A stretch of 64,000 bases of DNA from Escarpia spicata (Eukaryota > Annelida > Polychaeta > Sabellida > Siboglinidae): NCBI GenBank assembly GCA_963995525.1, contig OZ023206.1:1302001-1366000 (forward strand). Reading direction: 5' to 3'. Every line of letters begins with the position of its first letter. The stretch's first letter is position 1. Positions 1 to 12,400 of the stretch are shown piece after piece. Below the pieces are notes generated by a model. That model was not told the DNA's origin. It did no database searches and saw only the letters and a program-made list of their open reading frames with translations. A program made the translations under genes and the position numbers.

Positions 1-326
1 GACAAACATGTCCCATGTCCAAGTGTTCGAAAAAAATTAATGCATATCACAGCAAAACGGTATTTGTAGTGCACTTTTTTCGGTGGAAGGATCCTTAATG
101 TGGTCTTACCCCAAATATATGTTTTGCATGTTACATATCTTCACGAAGGCTAGATTGATATCAAGCTACACACATAACTAGATTAATCACAAATGGGAAT
201 GCATGTTACCGTTCTATCTCCGTCACGTAAGTTACAAGTACATATTACGTAAGTTATAGGTGTGAAAACTCATCCCCATTTGAACTTTTTTCTTGTCTAA
301 AGCAGCAGTACCTTCAGTATTCACGA
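1..326 (+). repeat. reference satellite monomer (offsets equal coordinates)
   Basis: Because the window starts at offset 1, this copy serves as the ruler for the family. Short palindromes present in most copies: ACATGT 6-11, TTCGAA 26-31, ATGCAT 40-45 and 199-204, GTGCAC 69-74, GGATCC 89-94, GATATC 157-162, TTACGTAA 245-252, and AGTACT 316-321 (this copy has AGTATT). Internal direct repeats: ACGTAAGTTA at 225-234 and 247-256, GCATGTTAC at 126-134 and 201-209, CAGTAC at 306-311 and 315-320. There is an A7 tract at 30-36 and a T6 tract at 75-80. Main variable sites: 17, 19, 20, 23, 25, 33, 45, 69, 84, 94, 108, 109, 118, 122, 173, 178, 187, 189, 190, 214, 219, 232, 271, 275, 282, 284, 290, 295, 298 and 312. 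Confidence 0.9.
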
Positions 327-652
327 GACAAACATGTCGCATATCAAAGTGTTCGAAAAAAATTAATGCATATCACAGCAAAACGGTATTTGTAGTGCAC
401 TTTTTTCGGCGGAAGGATCTTTAATGTGGTCTTACCCCAAATAGATGTTTTGCATGTTACAAATCTTCACGAAGGCTAGATTGATATCAAGCTACACACA
501 TAACTAGATTAACCCCAAATGGGAATGCATGTTATCGTTTTATCCCCGTCACGTAAGTTACAAAAACATATTACGTAAGTTATAGGTGTAAAAACTCATC
601 CCCATTTTAAGTTTTTTCTTGTCTAAAGCAGCAGTACCTTCAGTACTCACGA
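327..652 (+). repeat. chimeric monomer at a one-monomer deletion
   Basis: The left part of this monomer matches the one at 20211 (GTCGCATATC start, TTTAATG, GTTTTG). The right part matches the next monomer at 20537 (ATATCAAGC, AACCCC, GTTATCG, CAAAAACAT, GGTGTAAAAAC). The flanking monomers here (1 and 653) match 19885 and 20863. So the copy near the window start lacks exactly one monomer relative to the copy at 19.9-23.5 kb. The switch lies between 449 and 489, where both parents are identical. Confidence 0.82.
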
Positions 653-3585
653 GACAAACATGTCCCATATCAAAGTGTTCGAAAAAAATTAATGCATATC
701 ACAGCAAAACGGTATTTGTAATGCACTTTTTTCGGCGGAAGGATCCTTAATGTGGTCTTTCCCCAAATATATGTTTTGCATGTTACAAATCTTCACGAAG
801 GCTAGATTGATATCACGCTACACACATAACTAGATTAATCACAAATGGGAATGCATGTTACCGTTCTATCTCCGTCACGTAAGTTACAAGAACATATTAC
901 GTAAGTTATAGGTGTGAAAACTAATCCCCATTTGAAGTTTTTTCTTATCTAAAGCAGCAGTACATTCAGTACTCACGAGACAAACATGTCCCATGTCAAA
1001 GTGTTCGAACAAAATTAATGCATATCACAGCAAAACGGTATTTGTATGGCAATTTTTTCGGCGGAAGGATCCTTAATGTGGTCTTATCCCAAATAGATGA
1101 TTTGCATGTTACAAATCTTCACGAAGGCTAGATTGATATCAAGCTACACACATAACTAGATTAACCCCAAATGGGAATGCATGTTATCGTTTTATCCCCG
1201 TCACGTAAGTTACAAGAACATATTACGTAAGTTATAGGTGTGAAAACTCATCCCCATTTGAAGTTTTTTCTTGTCTAAAGCAGCAGTACCTTCAGTACTC
1301 ACGAGACAAACATGTCCCATATCAAAGTGTTCGAAAAAAATTAATGCATATCACTGCAAAACGGTATTTGTAATGCACTTTTTTCGGCGGAAGGATCCTT
1401 AATGTGGTCTTTCCCCAAATAGATGTTTTGCATGTTACAAATCTTCACGAAGGCTAGATTGATATCAAGCTACACACATAACTAGATTAATCACAAATGG
1501 GAATGCATGTTACCGTTCTATCTCCGTCACGTAAGTTACAAGAACATATTACGTAAGTTATAGGTGTGAAAACTAATCCCCATTTCATGTTTTATCTTGT
1601 CTAAAGCAGCAGTACCTTCAGTACTCATGAGACAAACATGTCCCATGTCCAAATGTTCGAAAAAAATTAATGCATATCACAGCAAAACGGTATTTGTAGT
1701 GCACTTTTTTCGGCGGAAGGATCCTTAATGTGGTCTTACCCCAAATAGATGTTTTGCATGTTACAAATCTTCACGAAGGCTAGATTGATATCAAGCTACA
1801 CACATAACTAGATTAACCCCAAATGGGAATGCATGTTACCGTTTTATCCCCGTCACGTAAGTTACAAGAACATATTACGTAAGTTATAGGTGTGAAAACT
1901 CATCCCCATTTGATGTTTTATCTTGTCTAAAGCAGCAGTACATTCAGTACTCACGAGACAAACATGTCCCATGTCAAAATGTTCGAAACAAATTAATGCA
2001 TATCACAGCAAAACGGTATTTGTAGTGCACTTTTTTCGGAGGAAGGATCCTTAATGTGGTCTTACCCCAAATAGATGTTTTGCATGTTACAAATCTTCAC
2101 GAAGGCTAGATTGATATCAAGCTACACACATAATTAGATTAACCACAAATGGGAATGCATGTTACCGTTCTATCTCCGTCACGTAAGTTACAAGAACATA
2201 TTACGTAAGTTATAGGTGTGAAAACTCATCACCATTTCAAGTTTTATCTTGTCTAAAGCAGCAGTACCTTCAGTACTCACGAGACAAACATGTCCCATGT
2301 CCAAGTGTTCGAAAAAAATTAATGCATATCACAGCAAAACGGTATTTGTAGTGCACTTTTTCGGTGGAAGGATCCTTAATGTGGTCTTACCCCAAATATA
2401 TGTTTTGCATGTTACAAATCTTCACGAAGGCTAGATTGATATCAAGCTACACATATAACTAGATTAATCACAAATGGGAATGCATGTTACCGTTCTATCT
2501 CCGTCACGTAAGATACAAGAACATATTACGTAAGTTATAGGTGTGAAAACTCATCCCCATTTGATGTTTTATCTTGTCTAAAGCAGCAGTACATTCAGTA
2601 CTCACGAGACAAACATGTCCCATGTCAAAATGTTCGAAACAAATTAATGCATATCACAGCAAAACGGTATTTGTAGTGCACTTTTTTCGGAGGAAGGATC
2701 CTTAATGTGGTCTTACCCCAAATAGATGTTTTGCATGTTACAAATCTTCACGAAGGCTAGATTGATATCAAGCTACACACATAACTAGATTAACCCGAAA
2801 TGGGAATGCATGTTACCGTTTTATCCCCGTCACGTAAGTTACAAGAACATATTACGTAAGTTATAGGTGTGAAAACTCATCCCCATTTGAAGTTTTTTCT
2901 TGTCTAAAGCAGCAGTACCTTCAGTACTCACGAGACAAACATGTCCCATATGAAAGTTTTCGAAAAAAATTAATGCAAATCACAGCAAAACGGTATTTGT
3001 AGTGCACTTTTTTCGGCGGAAGGATCTTTAATGTGGTCTTACCCCAAATAGATGTTTTGCATGTTACAAATCTTCACGAAGGCTAGATTGATATCAAGCT
3101 ACACACATAACTAGATTAATCACAAATGGGAATGCATGTTACCGTTCTATCTCCGTCACGTAAGTTACAAGAACATATTACGTAAGTTATAGGTGTGAAA
3201 ACTAATCCCCATTTGAAGTTTTTTCTTATCTAAAGCAGCAGTACATTCAGTACTCACGAGACAAACATGTCCCATGTCAAAGTGTTCGAAAAAAATTAAT
3301 GCATATCACAGCAAAACGGTATTTGTAGTGCACTTTTTTCGGAGGAAGGATCCTTAATGTGGTCTTACCCCAAATAGATGTTTTGCATGTTACAAATCTT
3401 CACGAAGGCTAGATTGATATCAAGCTACACACATAATTAGATTAACCACAAATGGGAATGCATGTTACCGTTCTATCTCCGTCACGTAAGTTACAAGAAC
3501 ATATTACGTAAGTTATAGGTGTGAAAACTCATCACCATTTCAAGTTTTATCTTGTCTAAAGCAGCAGTACCTTCAGTACTCACGA

Positions 3586-5867
3586 GACAAACATGTCCCA
3601 TGTCCAAGTGTTCGAAAAAAATTAATGCATATCACAGCAAAACGGTATTTGTAGTGCACTTTTTTCGGCGGAAGGATCCTTAATGTGGTCTTACCCCAAA
3701 TATATGTTTTGCATGTTACAAATCTTCACGAAGGCTAGATTGATATCAAGCTACACACATAACTAGATTAATCACAAATGGGAATGCATGTTACCGTTCT
3801 ATCTCCGTCACGTAAGATACAAGAACATATTACGTAAGTTATAGGTTTGAAAACTCATCCCCATTTGATGTTTTATCTTGTCTAAAGCAGCAGTACATTC
3901 AGTACTCACGAGACAAACATGTCCCATGTCAAAATGTTCGAAACAAATTAATGCATATCACAGCAAAACGGTATTTGTAGTGCACTTTTTTCGGAGGAAG
4001 GATCCTTAATGTGGTCTTACCCCAAATAGATGTTTTGCATGTTACAAATCTTCACGAAGGCTAGATTGATATCAAGCTACACACATAACTAGATTAACCC
4101 GAAATGGGAATGCATGTTACCGTTTTATCCCCGTCACGTAAGTTACAAGAACATATTACGTAAGTTATAGGTGTGAAAACTCATCCCCATTTGAAGTTTT
4201 TTCTTGTCTAAAGCAGCAGTACCTTCAGTACTCACGAGACAAACATGTTCCATATGAAAGTTTTGGAAAAAAATTAATGCAAATCACAGCAAAACGGTAT
4301 TTGTAGTGCACTTTTTTCGGCGGAAGGATCTTTAATGTGGTCTTACCCCAAATAGATGTTTTGCATGTTACAAATCTTCACGAAGGCTAGATTGATATCA
4401 AGCTACACACATAACTAGATTAATCACAAATGGGAATGCATGTTACCGTTCTATCTCCGTCACGTAAGTTACAAGAACATATTACGTAAGTTATAGGTGT
4501 GAAAACTAATCCCCATTTGAAGTTTTTTCTTATCTAAAGCAGCAGTACATTCAGTACTCACGAGACAAACATGTCCCATGTCAAAGTGTTCGAAAAAAAT
4601 TAATGCATATCACAGCAAAACGGTATTTGTAGTGCACTTTTTTCGGCGGAAGGATCCTTAATGTGGTCTTATCCCAAATAGATGATTTGCATGTTACAAA
4701 TCTTCACGAAGGCTAGATTGATATCAAGCTACACACATAACTAGATTAATCACAAATGGGAATGCATGTTACCGTTCTATCTCCGTCACGTAAGTTACAA
4801 GAACATATTACGTAAGTTATAGGTGTGAAAACTCATCCCCATTTGATGTTTTATCTTGTCCAAAGCAGCAGTACCTTCAGTACTCACGAGACAAACATGT
4901 CCCATGTCAAAATGTTCGAAACAAATTAATGCATATCACAGCAAAACGGTATTTGTAGTGCACTTTTTTCGGCGGAAGGATCCTTAATGTGGTCTTACCC
5001 CAAATAGATGTTTTGCATGTTACAAATCTTCACGAAGGCTAGATTGATATCAAGCTACACATATCACTAGATTAACCCCAAATGGGAATGCATGTTACCG
5101 TTTTATCCCCGTCACGTAAGTTACAAGAACATATTACGTAAGTTATAGGTGTGAAAACTCATCCCCATTTGATGTTTTATCTTGTCTAAAGCAGCAGTAC
5201 ATTCAGTACTCACGAGACAAACATGTCCCATGTCAAAATGTTCGAAACAAATTAATGCATATCACAGCAAAACGGTATTTGTAGTGCACTTTTTTCGGAG
5301 GAAGGATCCTTAATGTGGTCTTACCCCAAATAGATGTTTTGCATGTTACAAATCTTCACGAAGGCTAGATTGATATCAAGCTACACACATAATTAGATTA
5401 ACCATAAATGGGAATGCATGTTACCGTTCTATCTCCGTCACGTAAGTTACAAGAACATATTACGTAAGTTATAGGTGTGAAAACTAATCCCCATTTGATG
5501 TTTTATCTTGTCTAAAGCAGCAGTACCTTCAGTACTCATGAGACAAACATGTCCCATGTCAAAATGTTCGAAAAAAATTAATGCATATCACAGCAAAACG
5601 GTATTTGTAGTGCACTTTTTTCGGCGGAAGGATCCTTAATGTGGTCTTACCCCAAATAGATGTTTTGCATGTTACAAATCTTCACGAAGGCTAGATTGAT
5701 ATCAAGCTACACACATAATTAGATTAACCACAAATGGGAATGCATGTTACCGTTCTATCTCCGTCACGTAAGTTACAAGAACATATTACGTAAGTTATAG
5801 GTGTGAAAACTCATCACCATTTCAAGTTTTATCTTGTCTAAAGCAGCAGTACCTTCAGTACTCACGA
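3586..5867 (+). repeat. higher-order repeat unit, 7 monomers
   Basis: The monomers at 3586, 3912, 4238, 4564, 4890, 5216 and 5542 form a 2282-bp unit. Type A has GTCCAAG and AAATATATG. Type B has AACAAATT, CGGAGG and AACCCG. Type C has ATATGAAAG, GCAAATC and TCTTTAATG. Type D has TTATCCC and GATTTG. Type E has CGGCGG and ACATAT. Type F has CGGAGG and AATTAG. A seventh monomer (5542) follows ACTCATGAG. The same order with shared rarities (TTTTGG in C, ACCATAAAT in F, ACTCATGAG) recurs at 27036-29317, a shift of 23450 bp. Confidence 0.8.
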
Positions 5868-7823
5868 GACAAACATGTCCCATGTCCAAGTGTTCGAAAA
5901 AAATTTATGCATATCACAGCAAAACGGTATTTGTAGTGCACTTTTTTCGGTGGAAGGATCCTTAATGTGGTCTTACCCCAAATATATGTTTTGCATGTTA
6001 CAAATCTTCACGAAGGCTAGATTGATATCAAGCTACACACATAACTAGATTAATCACAAATGGGAATGCATGTTACCGTTCTATCTCCGTCACGTAAGAT
6101 ACAAGAACATATTACGTAAGTTATAGGTGTGAAAACTCATCCCCATTTGATGTTTTATCTTGTCTAAAGCAGCAGTACATTCAGTACTCACGAGACAAAC
6201 ATGTCCCATGTCAAAATGTTCGAAACAAATTAATGCATATCACAGCAAAACGGTATTTGTAGTGCACTTTTTTCGGAGGAAGGATCCTTAATGTGGTCTT
6301 ACCCCAAATAGATGTTTTGCATGTTACAAATCTTCACGAAGGCTAGATTGATATCAAGCTACACACATAACTAGATTAACCCGAAATGGGAATGCATGTT
6401 ACCGTTTTATCCCCGTCACGTAAGTTACAAGAACATATTACGTAAGTTATAGGTGTGAAAACTCATCCCCATTTGAAGTTTTTTCTTGTCTAAAGCAGCA
6501 GTACCTTCAGTACTCACGAGACAAAAATGTCCCATATGAAAGTTTTCGAAAAAAATTAATGCAAATCACAGCAAAACGGTATTTGTAGTGCACTTTTTTC
6601 GGCGGAAGGATCTTTAATGTGGTCTTACCCCAAATAGATGTTTTGCATGTTACAAATCTTCACGAAGGCTAGATTGATATCAAGCTACACACATAACTAG
6701 ATTAATCACAAATGGGAATGCATGTTACCGTTCTATCTCCGTCACGTAAGTTACAAGAACATATTACGTAAGTTATAGGTGTGAAAACTAATCCCCATTT
6801 GAATTTTTTTCTTATCTAAAGCAGCAGTACATTCAGTACTCACGAGACAAACATGTCCCATGTCAAAGTGTTCGAAAAAAATTAATGCATATCACAGCAA
6901 AACGGTATTTGTAGTGCACTTTTTTCGGCGGAAGGATCCTTAATGTGGTCTTATCCCAAATAGATGATTTGCATGTTACAAATCTTCACGAAGGCTAGAT
7001 TGATATCAAGCTACACACATAACTAGATTAATCACAAATGGGAATGCATGTTACCGTTCTATCTCCGTCACGTAAGTTACAAGAACATATTACGTAAGTT
7101 ATAGGTGTGAAAACTCATCCCCATTTGATGTTTTATCTTGTCCAAAGCAGCAGTACCTTCAGTACTCACGAGACAAACATGTCCCATGTCAAAATGTTCG
7201 AAACAAATTAATGCATATCACAGCAAAACGGTATTTGTAGTGCACTTTTTTCGGCGGAAGGATCCTTAATGTGGTCTTACCCCAAATAGATGTTTTGCAT
7301 GTTACAAATCTTCACGAAGGCTAGATTGATATCAAGCTACACATATAACTAGATTAACCCCAAATGGGAATGCATGTTACCGTTTTATCCCCGTCACGTA
7401 AGTTACAAGAACATATTACGTAAGTTATAGGTGTGAAAACTCATCCCCATTTGATGTTTTATCTTGTCTAAAGCAGCAGTACATTCAGTACTCACGAGAC
7501 AAACATGTCCCATGTCAAAATGTTCGAAACAAATTAATGCATATCACAGCAAAACGGTATTTGTAGTGCACTTTTTTCGGAGGAAGGATCCTTAATGTGG
7601 TCTTACCCCAAATATATGTTTTGCATGTTACAAATCTTCACGAAGGCTAGATTGATATCAAGCTACACACATAATTAGATTAACCACAAATGGGAATGCA
7701 TGTTACCGTTCTATCTCCGTCACGTAAGTTACAAGAACATATTACGTAAGTTATAGGTGTGAAAACTCATCACCATTTCAAGTTTTATCTTGTCTAAAGC
7801 AGCAGTACCTTCAGTACTCACGA
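5868..7823 (+). repeat. higher-order repeat unit, 6 monomers (A-B-C-D-E-F)
   Basis: Monomers at 5868, 6194, 6520, 6846, 7172 and 7498 repeat the A-F type order of the preceding unit without the seventh monomer, giving exactly 6 x 326 = 1956 bp. This is the most common unit length in the window. The same six types in order recur from 29644 (29644, 29970, 30296, 30622, 30948, 31273). Confidence 0.8.
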
Positions 7824-9453
7824 GACAAACATGTCCCATGTCCAAGTGTTCGAAAAAAATTAATGCATATCACAGCAAAACGGTATTTGTAGTGCACTTT
7901 TTTCGGCGGAAGGATCCTTAATGTGGTCTTACCCCAAATATATGTTTTGCATGTTACAAATCTTCACGAAGGCTAGATTGATATCAAGCTACACACATAA
8001 CTAGATTAACCCCAAATGGGAATGCATGTTACCGTTTTATCCCCGTCACGTAAGTTACAAGAACATATTACGTAAGTTATAGGTGTGAAAACTCATCCCC
8101 ATTTGATGTTTTATCTTGTGTAAAGCAGCAGAACATTCAGTACTCACGAGACAAACATGTCCCATGTCAAAATGTTCGAAACAAATTAATGCATATCACA
8201 GCAAAACGGTATTTGTAGTGCACTTTTTTCGGAGGAAGGATCCTTAATGTGGTCTTACCCCAAATAGATGTTTTGCATGTTACAAATCTTCACGAAGGCT
8301 AGATTGATATCAAGCTACACACATAACTAGATTAACCCGAAATGGGAATGCATGTTACCGTTTTATCCCCGTCACGTAAGTTACAAGAACATATTACGTA
8401 AGTTATAGGTGTGAAAACTCATCCCCATTTGAAGTTTTTTCTTGTCTAAAGCAGCAGTACCTTCAGTACTCACGAGACAAACATGTCCCATATGAAAGTT
8501 TTCGAAAAAAATTAATGCAAACCACAGCAAAACGGTATTTGTAGTGCACTTTTTTCGGCGGAAGGATCTTTAATGTGGTCTTACCCCAAATAGATGTTTT
8601 GCATGTTACAAATCTTCACGAAGGCTAGATTGATATCAAGCTACACACATAACTAGATTAATCACAAATGGGAATGCATGTTACCGTTCTATCTCCGTCA
8701 CGTAAGTTACAAGAACATATTACGTAAGTTATAGGTGTGAAAACTCATCCCCATTTGATGTTTTATCTTGTCCAAAGCAGCAGTACCTTCAGTACTCACG
8801 AGACAAACATGTCCCATGTCAAAATGTTCGAAACAAATTAATGCATATCACAGCAAAACGGTATTTGTAGTGCACTTTTTTCGGCGGAAGGATCCTTAAT
8901 GTGGTCTTACCCCAAATAGATGTTTTGCATGTTACAAATCTTCACGAAGGCTAGATTGATATCAAGCTACACATATAACTAGATTAACCCCAAATGGGAA
9001 TGCATGTTACCGTTTTATCCCCGTCACGTAAGTTACAAGAACATATTACGTAAGTTATAGGTGTGAAAACTCATCCCCATTTGATGTTTTATCTTGTCTA
9101 AAGCAGCAGTACATTCAGTACTCACGAGACAAACATGTCCCATGTCAAAATGTTCGAAACAAATTAATGCATATCACAGCAAAACGGTATTTGTAGTGCA
9201 CTTTTTTCGGAGGAAGGATCCTTAATGTGGTCTTACCCCAAATAGATGTTTTGCATGTTACAAATCTTCACGAAGGCTAGATTGATATCAAGCTACACAC
9301 ATAATTAGATTAACCACAAATGGGAATGCATGTTACCGTTCTATCTCCGTCACGTAAGTTACAAGAACATATTACGTAAGTTATAGGTGTGAAAACTCAT
9401 CACCATTTCAAGTTTTATCTTGTCTAAAGCAGCAGTACCTTCAGTACTCACGA
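7824..9453 (+). repeat. higher-order repeat unit, 5 monomers, D lost by fusion
   Basis: The monomers are 7824 (A-like with AACCCC), 8150 (B), 8476 (C/D chimera), 8802 (E) and 9128 (F), 1630 bp in total. The monomer at 8476 starts as type C (ATATGAAAG, GCAAA, TCTTTAATG) and ends as type D (TTTGATG, TTGTCCAAAG), so the separate D monomer is missing. The switch must lie between offsets 123 and 270 (8598-8745). Confidence 0.8.
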
Positions 9454-12400
9454 GACAAACATGTCCCATGTCCAAGTGTTCGAAAAAAATTAATGCATAT
9501 CACAGCAAAACGGTATTTGTAGTGCACTTTTTTCGGCGGAAGGATCCTTAATGTGGTCTTACCCCAAATATATGTTTTGCATGTTACAAATCTTCACGAA
9601 GGCTAGATTGATATCAAGCTACACACATAACTAGATTAACCCCAAATGGGAATGCATGTTACCGTTTTATCCCCGTCACGTAAGTTACAAGAACATATTA
9701 CGTAAGTTATAGGTGTGAAAACTCATCCCCATTTGATGTTTTATCTTGTCTAAAGCAGCAGTACATTCAGTACTCACGAGACAAACATGTCCCATGTCAA
9801 AATGTTCGAAACAAATTAATGCATATCACAGCAAAACGGTATTTGTAGTGCACTTTTTTCGGAGGAAGGATCCTTAATGTGGTCTTACCCCAAATAGATG
9901 TTTTGCATGTTACAAATCTTCACGAAGGCTAGATTGATATCAAGTTACACACATAATTAGATTAACCACAAATGGGAATGCATGTTACCGTTCTATCTCC
10001 GTCACGTAAGTTACAAGAACATATTACGTAAGTTATAGGTGTGAAAACTCATCCCCATTTGATGTTTTATCTTGTCTAAAGCAGCAGCACATTCAGTACT
10101 CACGAGACAAACATGTCCCATGTCAAAATGTTCGAAACAAATTAATGCATATCACAGCAAAACGGTATTTGTAGTGCACTTTTTTCGGAGGAAGGATCCT
10201 TAATGTGGTCTTACCCCAAATAGATGTTTTGCATGTTACAAATCTTCACGAAGGCTAGATTGATATCAAGCTACACACATAATTAGATTAACCACAAATG
10301 GGAATGCATGTTACCGTTCTATCTCCGTCACGTAAGTTACAAGAACATATTACGTAAGTTATAGGTGTGAAAACTCATCCCCATTTGAATTTTTTTCTTG
10401 TCTAAAGCAGCAGTACATTCAGTACTCACGAGACAAACATGTCCCATGTCAAAATGTTCGAAAAAAATTAATGCATATCACAGCAAAACGGTATTTGTAG
10501 TGCACTTTTTTCGGCGGAAGGATCCTTAATGTGGTCTTACCCCAAATATATGTTTTGCATGTTACAAATCTTCACGAAGGGTAGATTGATATCAAGCTAC
10601 ACACATAACTAGATTAACCGCAAATGGGAATGCATGTTACCGTTTTATCCCCGTCACGTAAGTTACAAGAACATATTACGTAAGTTATAGGTGTGAAAAC
10701 TCATCCCCATTTGATGTTTTATCTTGTCTAAAGCAGCAGTACCTTCAGTACTCACGAGACAAACATGTCCCATATCAAAGTGTTCGAAAAAAATTAATGC
10801 ATATCACAGCAAAACGGTATTTGTAGTGCACTTTTTTCGGCGGAAGGATCTTTAATGTGGTCTTACCCCAAATAGATGTTTTGCATGTTACAAATCTTCA
10901 CGAAGGCTAGATTGATGTCAAGCTACACACATAACTAGATTAATCACAAATGGGAATGCATGTTACCGTTCTATCTCCGTCACCTAAGTTACAAGAACAT
11001 ATTACGTAAGTTATAGGTGTGAAAACTAATCCCCATTTGAAGTTTTTTCTTGTCTAAAGCAGCAGTACATTCAGTACTCACGAGACAAACGTGTCCCATA
11101 TCAAAGTGTTCGAAAAAAATTAATGCATATCACAGCAAAACGATATTTGTAGTGCACTTTTTTCGGCGGAATGATCTTTAATGTGGTCTTACCCCAAATA
11201 GATGTTTTGCACGTTACAAATCTTCACGAAGGCTAGATTGATATCAAGCTACACACATAACTAGATTAACCCCAAATGGGAATGCATGTTACCGTTTTAT
11301 CCCCGTCACGTAAGTTACAAGAACATATTACGTAAGTTATAGGTGTGAAAACTCATCCCCATTTGATGTTTTATCTTGTCTAAAGCAGCAGTACCTTCAG
11401 TACTCACGAGACAAACATGTCCCATGTCCAAGTGTTCGAAAAAAATTAATGCATATCATAGCAAAACGGTATTTGTAGTGCACTTTTTTCGGTGGAAGGA
11501 TCCTTAATGTGGTCTTACCCCAAATATATGTTTTGCATGTTACAAATCTTCACGAAGGCTAGATTGATATCAAGCTACACACATAACTAGATTAATCACA
11601 AATGGGAATGCATGTTACCGTTCTATCTCCGTCACGTAAGTTACAAGAACATATTACGTAAGTTATAGGTGTGAAAACTCATCCCCATTTGATGTTTTAT
11701 CTTGTCTAAAGCAGCAGTACATTCAGTACTCACGAGACAAACTTGTCCCATGTCAAAATGTTCGAAACAAATTAATGCATATCACAGCAAAACGGTATTT
11801 GTAGTGCACTTTTTTCGGAGGAAGGATCCTTAATGTGGTCTTACCCCAAATAGATGTTTTGCATGTTACAAATCTTCACGAAGGCTAGATTGATATCAAG
11901 CTACACACATAACTAGATTAACCCGAAATGGGAATGCATGTTACCGTTTTATCCCCGTCACGTAAGTTACAAGAACATATTACGTAAGTTATAGGTGTGA
12001 AAACTCATCCCCATTTGAAGTTTTTTTCTTGTCTAAAGCAGCAGTACCTTCAGTACTCACGAGACAAACATGTCCCATATGAAAGTTTTCGAAAAAAATT
12101 AATGCAAATCACAGCAAAACGGTATTTGTAGTGCACTTTTTTCGGCGGAAGGATCTTTAATGTGGTCTTACCCCAAATAGATGTTTTGCATGTTACAAAT
12201 CTTCACGAAGGCTAGATTGATATCAAGCTACACACATAATTAGATTAACCACAAATGGGAATGCATGTTACCGTTCTATCTCCGTCACGTAAGTTACAAG
12301 AACATATTACGTAAGTTATAGGTTTGAAAACTCATCACCATTTCAAGTTTTATCTTGTCTAGAGCAGCAGTACCTTCAGTACTCACGAGACAAACATGTC

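Larger units (their letters stand above)
1..3342 (+). repeat. long-range duplicated block, copy 1
   Basis: This block of about ten monomers matches 19885-23532 monomer by monomer and shares rare variants. Examples are GTATGGCAATTTTTTCGG near 1046 and 21256, CATTTCATG near 1582 and 21792, ACTCATGAG near 1624 and 21834, and the 325-bp monomer with one T lost (2283 and 22493). The shift is 19884 bp before the chimeric monomer and 20210 bp after it. Similarity ends at offset 84 of the monomer at 3260 (A here, C in the other copy). Confidence 0.85.

Noticed and set aside
316..321. AGTACCTTCAGTACT as a functional hairpin
   Set aside because: The inverted arms are only five bases, and one of the two major variants (ACATTC) changes the loop. 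It is too weak to call a structure.
1..326. Monomer as a dimer of two 163-bp halves (nucleosome-sized)
   Set aside because: Comparing offset n with n+163 shows no clear similarity. The visible internal repeats are spaced 22 and 75 bp, not 163.
2249..2434. 61-codon open frame in the satellite (also at 22459-22644 and 48052-48237)
   Set aside because: It exists only in three monomers that lost one T in the T6 run, which joins two short frames. The other monomers have the same DNA without the frame. There is no start context or conservation, so it is chance.
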